Positions 16,386-25,709 of a stretch of 64,000 bases of DNA are shown piece by piece (position 1 is the first letter of the stretch; each line of letters begins with the position of its first letter). Source of the stretch: Cryptosporangium minutisporangium (lineage in GTDB: Bacteria > Actinomycetota > Actinomycetes > Mycobacteriales > Cryptosporangiaceae). A program made the position numbers and the translations under genes. The stretch lies in the NCBI RefSeq assembly GCF_039536245.1, contig NZ_BAAAYN010000017.1, forward strand, positions 567,302 through 631,301. The letters run 5' to 3'. Below the pieces are notes generated by a model. That model made no database searches, was not told where the DNA came from, and saw nothing but the letters and a program-made list of their open reading frames with translations.

Positions 16386-17648
16386 ATGGGGTTGGGCCGG
16401 ATCGACCGGGATGCGCTGATCGCACCGTACGACGTCATCGGTCATCCTCCGGCTCCGGACCTGAGCGCGCTCGCCGAACTGGCCGCCGAGATCGCCGTGG
16501 CGCCGACCGCCGTGATCAACCTGATGGGCGAGACCACCCAGCACTCGGTCGCCGGCTACGGACGCGACCCGGGTGTCTGCGATCGCGCCGACTCGATGTG
16601 CAACGTGGTCCTCGACGAGCCCGGTCAGGTCGTCGTCGAGGACACCCGCAGCGATCCCCGGTTCGCCGACAACCCGTTCGTCACCGGGGAGCGCGCGGCG
16701 TTCCGCTTCTACGCGGCGACCCACCTGCGTAATCCGCAGGGCTTGGTGCTCGGCACGCTGTGCGTCTTCGACGAGGAGACCCGCAGCCTCGACCACCGTC
16801 GGATCCGCGGTCTCGGCCTGCTCGCCCGCCAGGTGGACGACGCCCTCGAACTGCGTCGCCGAACATCCAAGCTGGTGGACGCCGTGGCGGAACTGGCCGA
16901 AGTCCGGGCGGAGCTGGCCCGCTCGAACGAAGCGTTGCACGCGTTCGCCGGCCAGGTCAGCCACGACCTGCGCAACCCACTGACCGCGATCAACGGGTTC
17001 CTCGAGGAGCTGCAGTACGAGGTTCCCCACGACACCCCGTCGTCCGAGTACGTGGCCAGGGCGCTGACGTCGACCCACCGGATGAGCGAGCTGATCACCG
17101 ACCTGCTCGGCTTCTCCAAGCTCGGTGGCCAGCTCCGCCGCGAGCCGGTCGCGCTGCGCAACCTCGTCGAAGAGGTCCGGCACGATCTCGCTCCGGCGCT
17201 GTCCGCGGTCGGCGCCCGGATGGACGTCGGCCCGCTGCCGACCGTCCGGGTGGACCCGGCCCAGTTGCGGGCCGTGCTGCAGAACCTGATCTCCAACGCA
17301 GCGAAGTACCGGCACCCGGAGCGATCGCCGCTGATCGCGCTGCACAGCTGCCGACAGGACCACGCCTGGCGCATCGAGGTCGTGGACAACGGCATCGGCG
17401 TTCCGCGCGACCGCCGCGAGGAGGCATTCAGCCCGCTCGCCCGGGTGCACGACCCGCACGATTCCAGCGCCGAGGGCGCCGGCATCGGGCTCGCCACCGC
17501 CCGTCGGATCATCACCGCGCACGGCGGCCAGATCGGTCTGGAGGCCAGTCCGACCGGGGGCACGGTCGCCTGGTTCACACTGCCCGACCCGCTCGAGGGT
17601 GGTTCCCACGGCGCCGGTCACCGGCCCCGATCGGCTCGCGTTTCCTAG
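16386..17648 (+). CDS. GAF-domain sensor histidine kinase, soluble
   Basis: 420 residues without membrane segments. N-terminal GAF domain (about 25-150, with FRFYAATHLRNPQGLVLGTLCV), short coiled coil (160-190), HisKA with the H-box VSHDLRNPLTAI (about 195-205) and a HATPase domain (NLISNAAKY, VDNGIGVP, GAGIGLATARRII). It should autophosphorylate on the H-box His after cytoplasmic ligand or redox sensing. No response regulator is adjacent, so it is an orphan. The short gap to the preceding terminator suggests transcription from its own promoter. Confidence 0.85.
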   Translation: MGLGRIDRDALIAPYDVIGHPPAPDLSALAELAAEIAVAPTAVINLMGETTQHSVAGYGRDPGVCDRADSMCNVVLDEPGQVVVEDTRSDPRFADNPFVTGERAAFRFYAATHLRNPQGLVLGTLCVFDEETRSLDHRRIRGLGLLARQVDDALELRRRTSKLVDAVAELAEVRAELARSNEALHAFAGQVSHDLRNPLTAINGFLEELQYEVPHDTPSSEYVARALTSTHRMSELITDLLGFSKLGGQLRREPVALRNLVEEVRHDLAPALSAVGARMDVGPLPTVRVDPAQLRAVLQNLISNAAKYRHPERSPLIALHSCRQDHAWRIEVVDNGIGVPRDRREEAFSPLARVHDPHDSSAEGAGIGLATARRIITAHGGQIGLEASPTGGTVAWFTLPDPLEGGSHGAGHRPRSARVS

Positions 17649-17665
17649 ATCTACGCCGCTCGGCG

Positions 17666-17703
17666 CACCACCGCAGCCCGTGCCCGCTCCTGCAGCGGTG
17701 GTG
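17666..17703. terminator. Possible terminator between converging kinase genes
   Basis: Nine-base perfect arms CACCACCGC and GCGGTGGTG with a 20-base loop, between the plus-strand kinase ending at 17648 and the minus-strand kinase ending at 17736. Confidence 0.4.
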
Positions 17704-17735
17704 ACCGACGTGCGCCTCGCCTCCCCCGGCCGGTC

Positions 17736-19001
17736 CTACTCCGGCTCCGCCCCGCCCTCGTCGTCGTCCGGAGCCGCCCGCAGGACGACCGTGACGACGA
17801 GCCCTCCGCCGTCCCGGGCGACCGCGGTGACACGGCCGCCGTGGGTGGTCGCTATCGCGCGAACGATCGACAGACCGAGCCCTGCGCCGTTGGCGGTGAC
17901 GCCTCGCTGCTCGGGCAGGCGGTGGAACGCCTCGAACAACGCGGGCAACTCGTGCGGCGGCACTGCCGGCCCCGTGTTGGCGACCTCGACTTCCACGGCG
18001 TCGTCCGCGCGCGTGCGGGTGACGAGCCGCACCCAGCCACCGTCGGTGTTGTAGCGGATGCCGTTCTCGACGAGGTTGTGCACGACGCGCTCCAGCAACT
18101 GGGCGTCCCCGACCGTGACCGCCTCGTCCAGTTCGTCCTGCAGCGTGACACCAGCGGTTCCGGCGTCCACCCCGGCCTGCGCCACCACGTGCGCGGCGAC
18201 GTCGGCCAGGTCGACCCGGCGACGTTCAGTGAGCTCGTTCTCCGACGTGGCCAGCAGCAGCAGCCCGGTGATCAACCGCTCGTGCCTGGCGTTGATCTGG
18301 AGCAGGTCCTCGCCGAGACGCCGGGTGTCGGCGGACGCGGTCTTGCGTTTCATCGCCAGCTCGACCAGCGCGCGCCCCACCGTCAGCGGCGTGCGCAGTT
18401 CATGGCTGGCGTTCGCGACGAACCGCCGCTGCCCGTCGAACGATCGGTCCAGGCGTTCGAGCATCGTGTTGAACGTGCCGGCGAGCTCCCGCACCTCGTC
18501 GTCCGGGCCACGTAGCGGTATTCGCTCGTGCAGTCCGCTGCCCGCCGCGGGCGCCGACGCGATCCGCCGCGCGGTGTCGGTGACCTGGTGGAGCGGCGCC
18601 AGTACCCGGCCCGCGATGAGCCAGCCCAACGCTCCGGCGACCATGCCCACCAAGCCGAGCGCGATAGCGCCCTGGGTGAGCATCGAGGTCGTCGCCGCCT
18701 CGCGGAGCCGTCGCCGTTCCTCCTCCACCGAGCGGAGAACGTCCTCCCTGGCCACCCTCGTATCAGCGTCCGGAGGCGCGGACGGTGTCGCCGCTGTCGA
18801 GGGCGCGGCGGCCGACGTCGAGACCACCGGACTCGGGCCGGGGCCGGTGATCAGCACCTGCGTCCGCCAACTCGCCAACTGCTGGTTGAACAACGCGTAG
18901 GTGGTAGCCAGGAGCACCAGGCCGGCAACGAGGAACAGCCCGCCGTAGAGGAGCGTCAGCCGTGCCCGCAGGGTGACCCGCCGTCGAGCCGAGCCGGTCA
19001 C
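17736..19001 (-). CDS. Membrane sensor histidine kinase of an OmpR-type pair
   Basis: 421 residues. Two membrane helices (about 12-40 and 105-132) enclose an extracytoplasmic loop rich in Pro, Ser, Thr and Ala. HAMP (135-195), HisKA with H-box NASHELRTPLTVG (about 197-210) and HATPase (NLVENGIRYN, GAGLGLSIVRAI) follow. It overlaps the response regulator gene by ATGA, so the two are made together. The pair diverges from the lipoprotein/MacB-type export operon at 19852 and probably controls it in response to a cell-envelope signal. Confidence 0.9.
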   Translation of the reverse strand: MTGSARRRVTLRARLTLLYGGLFLVAGLVLLATTYALFNQQLASWRTQVLITGPGPSPVVSTSAAAPSTAATPSAPPDADTRVAREDVLRSVEEERRRLREAATTSMLTQGAIALGLVGMVAGALGWLIAGRVLAPLHQVTDTARRIASAPAAGSGLHERIPLRGPDDEVRELAGTFNTMLERLDRSFDGQRRFVANASHELRTPLTVGRALVELAMKRKTASADTRRLGEDLLQINARHERLITGLLLLATSENELTERRRVDLADVAAHVVAQAGVDAGTAGVTLQDELDEAVTVGDAQLLERVVHNLVENGIRYNTDGGWVRLVTRTRADDAVEVEVANTGPAVPPHELPALFEAFHRLPEQRGVTANGAGLGLSIVRAIATTHGGRVTAVARDGGGLVVTVVLRAAPDDDEGGAEPE

Positions 19002-19654
19002 GGGATCCGATATCCGACCGCGGTCACGGTCTCGATGATCGGCGGATCACCGAGCTTGCGACGCAACTTGAGGATCGTCAGCCGAACCGCGGGGCTGAAC
19101 GGGTCGGCGTGCTCGTCCCAGACCTTCTCCAGCAGGAACTCCGCCGAGACCGGCGCACCGTTCGCCCGCAGCAACTCGGCGAGGACGCCGAACTCCTTCT
19201 TCGCCAGCGGAACGTAACTGCCGTCCCGGAACACTTTGTGCAGTGCCTGGTCCAACGTGACGCCGGCGCGGCTCAGGACCGGCGGTGCGGCCGGGCGGCT
19301 CCGTCTGCCCAGCGACTGCACGCGCGCCGCGAGTTCCGCGAACGCGAACGGCTTGACCAGGTAGTCGTCCGCGCCCAGGGTCAGCCCGGCGACCCGATCG
19401 GTGACGTCGGCGGCGGCGGTGAGCATCAGCACCCGCGCCGACGAGCCGGATTCGACGATCTGGCGGCAGACCTCGTCACCGTGGACCACGGGGAGGTTCC
19501 GGTCGAGCACGACGACGTCGTAGTCGTGCACGGCCACCCGCTCCAACGCCGCGTCGCCGTCGTTGGCGACGTCGACCGCATGGGCTTCTTCGCGGAGCCA
19601 CTCCGCGATGGTGTCCGCGAGTTTGGGCTCGTCCTCGACCACCAGTACGCGCAT
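18998..19654 (-). CDS. OmpR/PhoB-family response regulator
   Basis: 218 residues starting MRVLVVEDEPKL, preceded by GGAGAG; a longer upstream reading has no support. Receiver domain with acidic pocket (EDE near 7-9), phospho-acceptor Asp (VVVLDRNLP, about residue 51), Thr switch (MLTAA) and Lys (YLVKPF). The C-terminal winged helix (about 128-218, SPAVRLTILKLRRKLG) binds DNA. Partner of the kinase at 17736. Candidate binding sites are the inverted and direct repeats in the divergent promoter region at 19713-19780. Confidence 0.9.
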   Translation of the reverse strand: MRVLVVEDEPKLADTIAEWLREEAHAVDVANDGDAALERVAVHDYDVVVLDRNLPVVHGDEVCRQIVESGSSARVLMLTAAADVTDRVAGLTLGADDYLVKPFAFAELAARVQSLGRRSRPAAPPVLSRAGVTLDQALHKVFRDGSYVPLAKKEFGVLAELLRANGAPVSAEFLLEKVWDEHADPFSPAVRLTILKLRRKLGDPPIIETVTAVGYRIP

Positions 19655-19712
19655 CCGGGCCCACTCTCCGACAGCCTCGTCCAGCACCGCCACCATCGTC
19701 GCCGATCAGCGT

Positions 19713-19779
19713 GTTTCCTCCGCGTTGCGGCAGCACGAACGCGCCTCACCTGGGGAAACGCACAGTACACGGAGGAAAC
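19713..19779. promoter_or_regulatory. Candidate operator between the two-component pair and the export operon
   Basis: A perfect 10-base inverted repeat, GTTTCCTCCG (19713-19722) and CGGAGGAAAC (19770-19779), lies in the divergent promoter region. A third related half-site GGGGAAACG (19752-19760) makes a direct repeat with GGAGGAAACG spaced about 20 bp, two helical turns. OmpR-type regulators bind repeated half-sites, so this is a reasonable site for the adjacent regulator. Confidence 0.5.
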
Positions 19780-19851
19780 GGGACGCCGCGTTGGATCCAT
19801 CACCGACCGGCCGGAATCAGAGCGGCCGGCCCGATCGAAGGAGACGACGAC

Positions 19852-20358
19852 ATGCGGCGAACTCGGCCACTGGCCCTCGTGCCGTTTCTGCTGGCGCTCG
19901 TTCTGGCCGGATGCGGATCGGCCGACGCCGACGACCAAGTGGCGTCCGCGACCAACGGCGCGACCGCCGACACCAGCGCATCGGCCACCCTCTCCCCGGA
20001 CGAGATGGGCGTCAAGTTCGCGCAGTGCCTGCGGGAGAACGGCATCAACGTTGCCGACCCCGAGCCGGGCAAGGGCATCCGACTCCGGTTCGGCAAGGAC
20101 ACCCCCAAGGAGAAGGTCGACGCGGCGATGGAGGCCTGCCGCGAGTACAACCCGCAGGCCAACTCCACCGGAAGCCCGGAAATGGACGCCAAGAACCGGG
20201 AGTTCGCGCAGTGCATGCGGGAGCACGGCGTGGAGAAGTTCGCCGATCCCGAGCCGGGTCAGATGGGTATTCGGATCAACCCGGACATCGCCAATGATCC
20301 CGACTTCCCCGCCGCGCAGCAGGCCTGCGAGCCCGTCCTCACCGGTGGCCAGGGATGA
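19852..20358 (+). CDS. Secreted lipoprotein, first gene of a MacB-type export operon
   Basis: 168 residues starting MRRTRPLALVPFLLALVLAG with a lipobox (LAGC), so it should be a surface lipoprotein. The mature part contains two copies of a small unit: KFAQCLRENGINVADPEPGKG and EFAQCMREHGVEKFADPEPGQ (20 residues or fewer each as quoted in part: AQCLRENGINVADPEPG and AQCMREHGVEKFADPEPG), each with one more Cys downstream, suggesting paired disulfides. ATG preceded by AAGGAG. It overlaps the next gene by ATGA. The function is unknown; its constant position with the exporter suggests a sensor or accessory role. Confidence 0.8.
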   Translation: MRRTRPLALVPFLLALVLAGCGSADADDQVASATNGATADTSASATLSPDEMGVKFAQCLRENGINVADPEPGKGIRLRFGKDTPKEKVDAAMEACREYNPQANSTGSPEMDAKNREFAQCMREHGVEKFADPEPGQMGIRINPDIANDPDFPAAQQACEPVLTGGQG

Positions 20359-21467
20359 CGGTCACGGAGGTCGCGGAGCCCGCTACCGACAGCCGCCCAC
20401 CACGGCGGCGCCGACGGCGGGGCGTCACCGCGCTGTTGGTCGCCGTCGGCGTGGCCTGCGCGGCGGTGGCCGTGTTGATCGTCCGGGAGACCAGCAGTTC
20501 AGCTGCCGAGTCGGCGGCGAGCGATCTACCTCCGAACACGGCGCAGGTGGCCCGGCGGACGCTTCGGGACGCCCAGACCGTGGACGGGCAGCTCGGCTAC
20601 GGAACGGCCCGGACCGCGACCAGCCGCCTGGCCGGAACGCTCACCCGACTCCCGGACAGCGGGGCACAGATCAGCCGCGGGAAGGCGGTCTACATGATCG
20701 ACAACGAGCCGGTCGTCCTGATGTACGGCAGCGTTCCGGCATACCGGAGCCTCACGGTCGGCGCCGAAGGACCGGACGTCGCACAGCTCGAGCGGAATCT
20801 GCGGGCACTGGGCTACTCCGGGTTCACGGTCGACGACACCTACACGTCGTCCACCGCGGAGGCGGTGACCGAGTGGCAGGACGACCTGGGGCTGGACGAG
20901 ACCGGCACGGTAGAGCTCGGGCGCGTCCTGTTCGCTCCGGCGGCCGTGCGGGTGGACGGCCTGCAGGCGTCGGTCGGCGACCCGACCGGACCGGGCCGCC
21001 CGGTGCTGACCTACACCGGGACGGCGAAGGAGGTGACGGTCGAGCTGGACACCGCCGACCAGCGCCTGGCGAAGAAGGGTGCCGCGGTCACCGTCGCGCT
21101 ACCCGACGGGCAGACGATCGACGGCCGCGTCGCGTCCTCGACGACCGTGATCGAACCGGGCAGCCAGCAGGGGGAGGACCCGACGACCACGGTCGAGGTC
21201 GTCGTCGCGCTGACCGACCAGCAGGCGGCGAAGGACTACGTGCTCGCTTCGGTCGACGTCACGTTCACCGCGTCCGAGCGGGCGAACGTGCTCACGGTGC
21301 CGGTCGGCGCGCTCGTGGCCCTCGCCGAGGGCGGGTTCGGTGTCGAGGTCGTCGACGGTGGGACGACGCGCTACGTCCCGGTGCGGACCGGCCTGTTCTC
21401 CGGCGGACAGGTGGAGATCTCGGGCAGCGGCATCCGTGAGGGCACCGTCGTCGGGGTGCCGAAATGA
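20355..21467 (+). CDS. Membrane-fusion/adaptor protein with peptidoglycan-binding domain
   Basis: 370 residues: one N-terminal membrane helix (about 25-45), a peptidoglycan-binding-like domain (about 135-190, [16 protein letters not shown] and [14 protein letters not shown]), then barrel regions typical of HlyD/MacA-type adaptors and a C-terminal domain ([18 protein letters not shown]). In a Gram-positive envelope it would link the MacB-like permease to the wall. It shares ATGA overlaps with both neighbours, so the four genes form a tight operon. Confidence 0.85.
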   Translation: MTVTEVAEPATDSRPPRRRRRRGVTALLVAVGVACAAVAVLIVRETSSSAAESAASDLPPNTAQVARRTLRDAQTVDGQLGYGTARTATSRLAGTLTRLPDSGAQISRGKAVYMIDNEPVVLMYGSVPAYRSLTVGAEGPDVAQLERNLRALGYSGFTVDDTYTSSTAEAVTEWQDDLGLDETGTVELGRVLFAPAAVRVDGLQASVGDPTGPGRPVLTYTGTAKEVTVELDTADQRLAKKGAAVTVALPDGQTIDGRVASSTTVIEPGSQQGEDPTTTVEVVVALTDQQAAKDYVLASVDVTFTASERANVLTVPVGALVALAEGGFGVEVVDGGTTRYVPVRTGLFSGGQVEISGSGIREGTVVGVPK

Positions 21468-22141
21468 TCGCGCTGACCGACGTGTCGAAGGTCTACGCCG
21501 GTGACGTGATCGCGCTGCGCGACGTGTCGCTGCGGGTCCAGCAGGGTGAGCTCGTCGGCATCGTCGGCCCGTCCGGGTCCGGCAAATCCACGATGCTCAA
21601 CGTGCTCGGCACGCTCGACCGTCCGACCTCGGGAGACGTGCAGATCGACGGTCACGACGTGGCCCGGCTCCGGGACGCCGAACTGTCCGCCCTCCGAGCG
21701 CACCGGATCGGGTTCGTGTTCCAGCAGTTCCACCTCGCCGCGGGCGTCACCGCGCTGGACAACGTCGCCGATGGGCAGCTCTACGCCGGGTTGTCACCCC
21801 GGGAGCGACGCCGCCGGGCGCTGGCCGCACTCGAGCGAGTCGGTCTGGCGCACCGGCTGAGTCATCGTCCGCACGAACTGTCCGGCGGTGAGCGGCAACG
21901 GGTGGCGATCGCGCGCGCCGTGGCCGGGGATCCGCCACTGCTGCTGGCCGACGAACCGACCGGAGCCCTGGATTCCGCGTCCGGTGACGGGGTGATGCGG
22001 TTGCTGCGCGAACTCTGCGCGAGCGGCACCACCGTGGTGGTCATCACCCACGACCGGGAGATCGCCGACAGCCTGCCGCGCCAGGTGCGCATGCGGGACG
22101 GGCAGATCGTCGCCGACTCGGGCACGGAGGCACGGCAGTGA
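21464..22141 (+). CDS. ABC transporter ATPase, MacB/LolD type
   Basis: 225 residues. Walker [10 protein letters not shown] (about 36-44), Q-loop VFQQFHL, signature LSGGERQR, Walker [13 protein letters not shown], switch His VITHD. The [10 protein letters not shown] form and the small size are typical of MacB/LolD ATPases that drive mechanotransmission permeases of the FtsX family. It works with the permease that follows, which overlaps it by 4 bp. Confidence 0.9.
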   Translation: MIALTDVSKVYAGDVIALRDVSLRVQQGELVGIVGPSGSGKSTMLNVLGTLDRPTSGDVQIDGHDVARLRDAELSALRAHRIGFVFQQFHLAAGVTALDNVADGQLYAGLSPRERRRRALAALERVGLAHRLSHRPHELSGGERQRVAIARAVAGDPPLLLADEPTGALDSASGDGVMRLLRELCASGTTVVVITHDREIADSLPRQVRMRDGQIVADSGTEARQ

Positions 22142-23340
22142 CGCGGCGCCCGCAGCCGGCGCGGTTACGCCCGGGCGACGTGGTCAGGGTCGGTCTGATC
22201 GGCTTGCGCACCCGGCCGCTCAGGGCGTTCCTGTCCGCGCTGGGCATCGCGATCGGTATCGCGTCGATGGTCGCTGTCGTCGGTATCTCGTCGTCGTCGC
22301 GGGCCGAGCTCGACCGGACGCTCGACACGCTCGGCACCAACCTGCTCACCGCTTCGGCAGGCACCACGCTCGTCGGCGAGCAAGCCCAGCTGCCGGACAC
22401 CGCGGAGGCGATGGTCGGCCGGATCCGGCCGGTGGACAGCGTGTCCGCGGTCGGCCGGGTCGGCGATACCAACGTGTACCGCACCGACAAGATCCCCGAG
22501 GTGCAGACGAACGGCATCGGCGTGTACGCGGCCCGCCTCGATCTGCTCGACGCCCTGGCCGCCCGGGTACGCAGCGGCACCTGGCTGAACCGGGCGACCA
22601 GCGGTTATCCCGCGACCGTGCTGGGCGCGGCGGCGGCCGAGCGGCTCGGGATCGGGCGGGCCGGGACGGACACCCGGGTGCTGCTCGGCGGGGAGTGGTT
22701 CACGGTGGTCGGGATCCTCGAGCCCGCGGCGCTCGCTCCCGAGCTCGACACCGCGGCGCTCGTCGGCTGGCAGGTCGCCGAAGCAGAACTCGGGTTCGAC
22801 GGTCACCCGACCACGATCTACACCCGCTCGCAGGACAGCCAGGTGCAGGTGGTCAGCGAGGTCCTGGGCGCGACGGCCAACCCGGCAGCGCCGAACGAGG
22901 TCGAGGTGTCGCGCCCGTCCGACGCCCTGACCGCGAAGCAGGCGGCCGGCGAAGCCTTCACCCGGCTGCTGCTCGGTCTGGGGGCGGTGGCGCTGCTGGT
23001 CGGCGGGATCGGTGTCGCGAACACCATGGTCATCTCCGTCCTGGAACGCCGCGGCGAGATCGGCCTGCGGCGCTCACTCGGAGCGACCAGGGGACACATC
23101 CGGACCCAGTTCCTGACCGAGTCCCTGCTGCTCGCGGCGCTCGGCGGCGTCGGCGGCGCAGCGCTGGGAGCGATCGGGACGACCGGGTACGCGCTGTTCC
23201 AAGACTGGACCCCGGTGATTCCGGCCTGGGCGGTGCTCGGCGGTGCTGCGGCGACCCTGGTGATCGGCGGTCTCGCCGGTCTCTACCCGGCCGTACGAGC
23301 GTCCCGGCTCTCGCCCACCGAGGCACTCGCCACCCCCTGA
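22138..23340 (+). CDS. ABC transporter permease, MacB/FtsX type
   Basis: 400 residues with four membrane helices: one near 22-45, then a large extracytoplasmic domain (about 50-280), and three at the C-terminus (285-310, 335-360, 370-392). Signature [19 protein letters not shown] precedes the last helices, as in FtsX-domain permeases. With the ATPase, adaptor and lipoprotein it probably exports a peptide, lipid or antibiotic, or signals envelope stress. Last gene of the operon; a bidirectional hairpin follows. Confidence 0.9.
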   Translation: MTRRPQPARLRPGDVVRVGLIGLRTRPLRAFLSALGIAIGIASMVAVVGISSSSRAELDRTLDTLGTNLLTASAGTTLVGEQAQLPDTAEAMVGRIRPVDSVSAVGRVGDTNVYRTDKIPEVQTNGIGVYAARLDLLDALAARVRSGTWLNRATSGYPATVLGAAAAERLGIGRAGTDTRVLLGGEWFTVVGILEPAALAPELDTAALVGWQVAEAELGFDGHPTTIYTRSQDSQVQVVSEVLGATANPAAPNEVEVSRPSDALTAKQAAGEAFTRLLLGLGAVALLVGGIGVANTMVISVLERRGEIGLRRSLGATRGHIRTQFLTESLLLAALGGVGGAALGAIGTTGYALFQDWTPVIPAWAVLGGAAATLVIGGLAGLYPAVRASRLSPTEALATP

Positions 23341-23348
23341 GCCAGGTA

Positions 23349-23380
23349 CGGCGTCGCGTCGGGCCGCCGACGCGACGCCG
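23349..23380. terminator. Bidirectional terminator hairpin
   Basis: Perfect 14-base arms CGGCGTCGCGTCGG and CCGACGCGACGCCG around GCCG, between the converging permease (+) and LLM oxidoreductase (-). Confidence 0.75.
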
Positions 23381-23387
23381 GCCGCGC

Positions 23388-24227
23388 TCACACGAGCCCG
23401 GCGTGCCGTTCGAGGAATGCTTCGACGTCGTCGGCGTCCTCGATCGGCAGCGGGTACACGACCAGCCGGTCGACGCCCAGCTCGGCGTAGCGGCGCGCGT
23501 CGTCCCTGCTCACCGGCTGGAGCGGCTGAAAGCTGATCTCCAGCCGACCCAGCCGGGCCGGCCGCTCGACCTCCGCCGCCGCATTCTCCAGACCGACGAG
23601 GTGCCGCGCCAGGTCGTCCGGGCTGTCGCCGACCCCGAGCCACCCGTGTGCGCGGGTCACCGCTCGCCGGAACGCACCCGGGCTGTGTCCGCCGACCACG
23701 ATCCGAGGGCCGTCCGGCTGCGTCGGCCGCGGATGAGCGTCGATGTTCGCGAACGACACGTGACGGCCCTGGTGGGCGGGCTGCTCCTGCGTCCACAGCG
23801 CCCGCATCGCGTCCAGGTAGTCGTCGGTTCGCGACCCACGCTCGGACATCGGGACGCCGAGCGCCGCCAGCTCCGGCTCCAGGTACCCGGCGCCCACTCC
23901 GAGCAGCAGGCGTCCTCCGGACAACACGTCCAGGCTCGCGACCTGCTTCGCCAGCACCAGCGGGTTGCGCTGGGGAAGGATCACGATCGCGGTGCCGAGC
24001 TCCATCCGTTCGGTCACCGCGGCGACGTAGGACAGGTGCACCAGCGGGTCCAGCACCGGATCGGCCGGATCCATCGGTGTCATCGCCGTCCGCGGACTGG
24101 GCAGCACGACGTGCTCCCCCGCCCACCACGAGGTGTATCCGAGTTCCTCGGCGCGCCGGGCCAGCCGGACGGTCACCGCCGGACCTATCGTCGCCTTCGC
24201 GTTCAGACCGGCAACCCCGAGTTCCAT
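23388..24227 (-). CDS. LLM-class F420-dependent oxidoreductase
   Basis: 279 residues with the luciferase-like TIM-barrel pattern: ARRAEELGYTSWWAGEHVV, ERMELGTAIVILPQRNPL, LDVLSGGRLLLGVGAGYL, then PRIVVGGHSPGAFRRA and a C-terminal DARRYAELGVDRLVV. Actinobacterial proteins of this length and pattern mostly use reduced F420, though FMN cannot be excluded. The substrate is unknown. The ATG at 24227 has AGGA upstream. It diverges from a LysR gene with 61 bp between starts, so it is the likely target of that regulator. Confidence 0.85.
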   Translation of the reverse strand: MELGVAGLNAKATIGPAVTVRLARRAEELGYTSWWAGEHVVLPSPRTAMTPMDPADPVLDPLVHLSYVAAVTERMELGTAIVILPQRNPLVLAKQVASLDVLSGGRLLLGVGAGYLEPELAALGVPMSERGSRTDDYLDAMRALWTQEQPAHQGRHVSFANIDAHPRPTQPDGPRIVVGGHSPGAFRRAVTRAHGWLGVGDSPDDLARHLVGLENAAAEVERPARLGRLEISFQPLQPVSRDDARRYAELGVDRLVVYPLPIEDADDVEAFLERHAGLV

Positions 24228-24288
24228 GGTTTCATCCTGTGGTGGCGCTCCGCTCCGCGTCCAAGACCGGTTCTTATAGCCTCTGGTT

Positions 24289-25215
24289 ATGGATGTCCGC
24301 GTCCAAGACCTGAGATACTTCGTCGCGGTGGCCGAGGAGCTGAGCTTCACCCGCGCCGCCACCGAGCGGCTGTTCATCTCCCAGCCGGCGTTGAGCAAAC
24401 AGATCCGTCAGCTGGAGCGCACCCTGCAGACCGCGCTCTTCGAGCGCACCCGGCGGTCGGTCGCACTGACCGCGGCGGGCGCGGCACTGCTGCCGCACGC
24501 CCGCCGCATCCTCCAGCAGTGGGACGACGCTCGGCGTGCCGTCGCCGGCGCGAACGACGCGGTCCTCACCGTGGGGTTCCAGACCCGGATCAGCCGTGGC
24601 CTGCTCCCTGCCGTCACCGTCGCGATGGAGCGGTTGCTGCCCGGCCGGCAGCTCCGGTTCCGGCAGATCTCCTGGGCGGATCCGACCACCGGGCTCGGTA
24701 GCGGCGAGGTCGACGTCGCGATCGCCTGGCTACCGGCGCCGGCGGGCTACGCGTCGAAGGTCGTGACCACCGAGGAACGCTGGGTGGCGCTGCCGACCGG
24801 GCATCCGCTCGCCGACCGGACGACGATCGGATTCGACGAACTCGTCGACGAGCCGTTCGTCGCGCTGCCGACGACCGCCGGTGCGCTCCGCGACTACTGG
24901 CTGGCCAGCGAGCACCGCGCGTCGCCCGCGCGGATCGCGGCGGTCGCGGAGACACCGGACGAATCGCTGGAGGCGGTCGCATCCGGGGTCGGCGTCGTCC
25001 TGCTCTCGGCCGGGAACGCCACGATCTACCAGCGGGACGACGTGGTGTGCCGGCCGGTGACCGGTCTGCCGCCCAGTGAGCTGGCGGTCGTCTGGCGCCC
25101 GGACGACGACCGGGAGATGGTCCGGGTGTTCGTCGACGCCTGCTGTCTGTGCGGTGCCGGCCCCGCGAGGCCGGTACGTTCAGCCGGAGGGTCGACGGGG
25201 AGGACACCGACGTGA
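24289..25215 (+). CDS. LysR-family transcriptional regulator
   Basis: 308 residues: N-terminal winged helix-turn-helix (residues 1-60; LRYFVAVAEELSFTRAAT and SQPALSKQIRQLERTL) and a periplasmic-binding-like effector domain (about 88-290). LysR proteins usually control the divergent gene and sense a small molecule linked to it, here the LLM oxidoreductase. The last 25 residues are low in structure. The stop codon overlaps the next small gene (GTGA), which may be co-translated. Confidence 0.88.
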   Translation: MDVRVQDLRYFVAVAEELSFTRAATERLFISQPALSKQIRQLERTLQTALFERTRRSVALTAAGAALLPHARRILQQWDDARRAVAGANDAVLTVGFQTRISRGLLPAVTVAMERLLPGRQLRFRQISWADPTTGLGSGEVDVAIAWLPAPAGYASKVVTTEERWVALPTGHPLADRTTIGFDELVDEPFVALPTTAGALRDYWLASEHRASPARIAAVAETPDESLEAVASGVGVVLLSAGNATIYQRDDVVCRPVTGLPPSELAVVWRPDDDREMVRVFVDACCLCGAGPARPVRSAGGSTGRTPT

Positions 25216-25382
25216 CGAGAGTCCGTATCGTTACCGCAGCTCACGAGGTGGAGGTCGAGGCCACGGACGCCGACCCCGACGAGTTGGCCAGCCTCGCGCT
25301 CTGGCTGCACGAGCAGACCCGGGACCCCAAGCTGAACCGCGCGTTCGGCGTCACCCACGCCGACACCCCGCTCCAGTACTGA
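25212..25382 (+). CDS. Small hypothetical protein overlapping the LysR gene
   Basis: 56 residues from a GTG that overlaps the LysR stop and has GGGAGGA eight bases before it. The sequence (VRIVTAAHEVEVEATDADPDE, then LASLALWLHEQ) looks like a beta-alpha mini-domain. I do not recognise a family. The short N-terminal beta segment plus a helix beginning DPDELASLALWL recalls the small adaptor-like proteins encoded beside regulators in actinobacteria, but that is only resemblance. Confidence 0.55.
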   Translation: MTRVRIVTAAHEVEVEATDADPDELASLALWLHEQTRDPKLNRAFGVTHADTPLQY

Positions 25383-25709
25383 GCCGGTTAGCGCACCGCG
25401 GGAGACCGCAGCGCGTCACTGCCGAGTGCGGGGTATGCGCGGAGGTATGACCGGAGCGTCTCCCGGTGAGCGACGCTCGTGGTGGCGCGATCCTGTCGCT
25501 ACCCGGTCGGCAGGATCGCGTCCTCTTCCCAAGATCGCCGGCTCCGTCGTTCCCGCTCCGTCCTCTCGGATCACGGGGCGACGGAGCCGGTGGGGTGCTG
25601 ATCGGTTGTCTCCGCCGCTCGGTTGCGTCGTTCCCCGGCTGCCGGTGCGGTCTCGGGGCGCGCGCCGGTTAGCGCTCGACGTGACGGGCTCGGGCCCGAT
25701 CAGCGGGGC
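25383..25709. other. Intergenic stretch, no supported gene
   Basis: 327 bp between two small genes. Open frames run through it on both strands but have strongly Arg/Pro/Ser-biased translations and no ribosome sites. It is rich in runs such as CTCCGTCGTTCCCGCTCCGTCCTC. I see no convincing hairpin, RNA or promoter. Confidence 0.4.
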
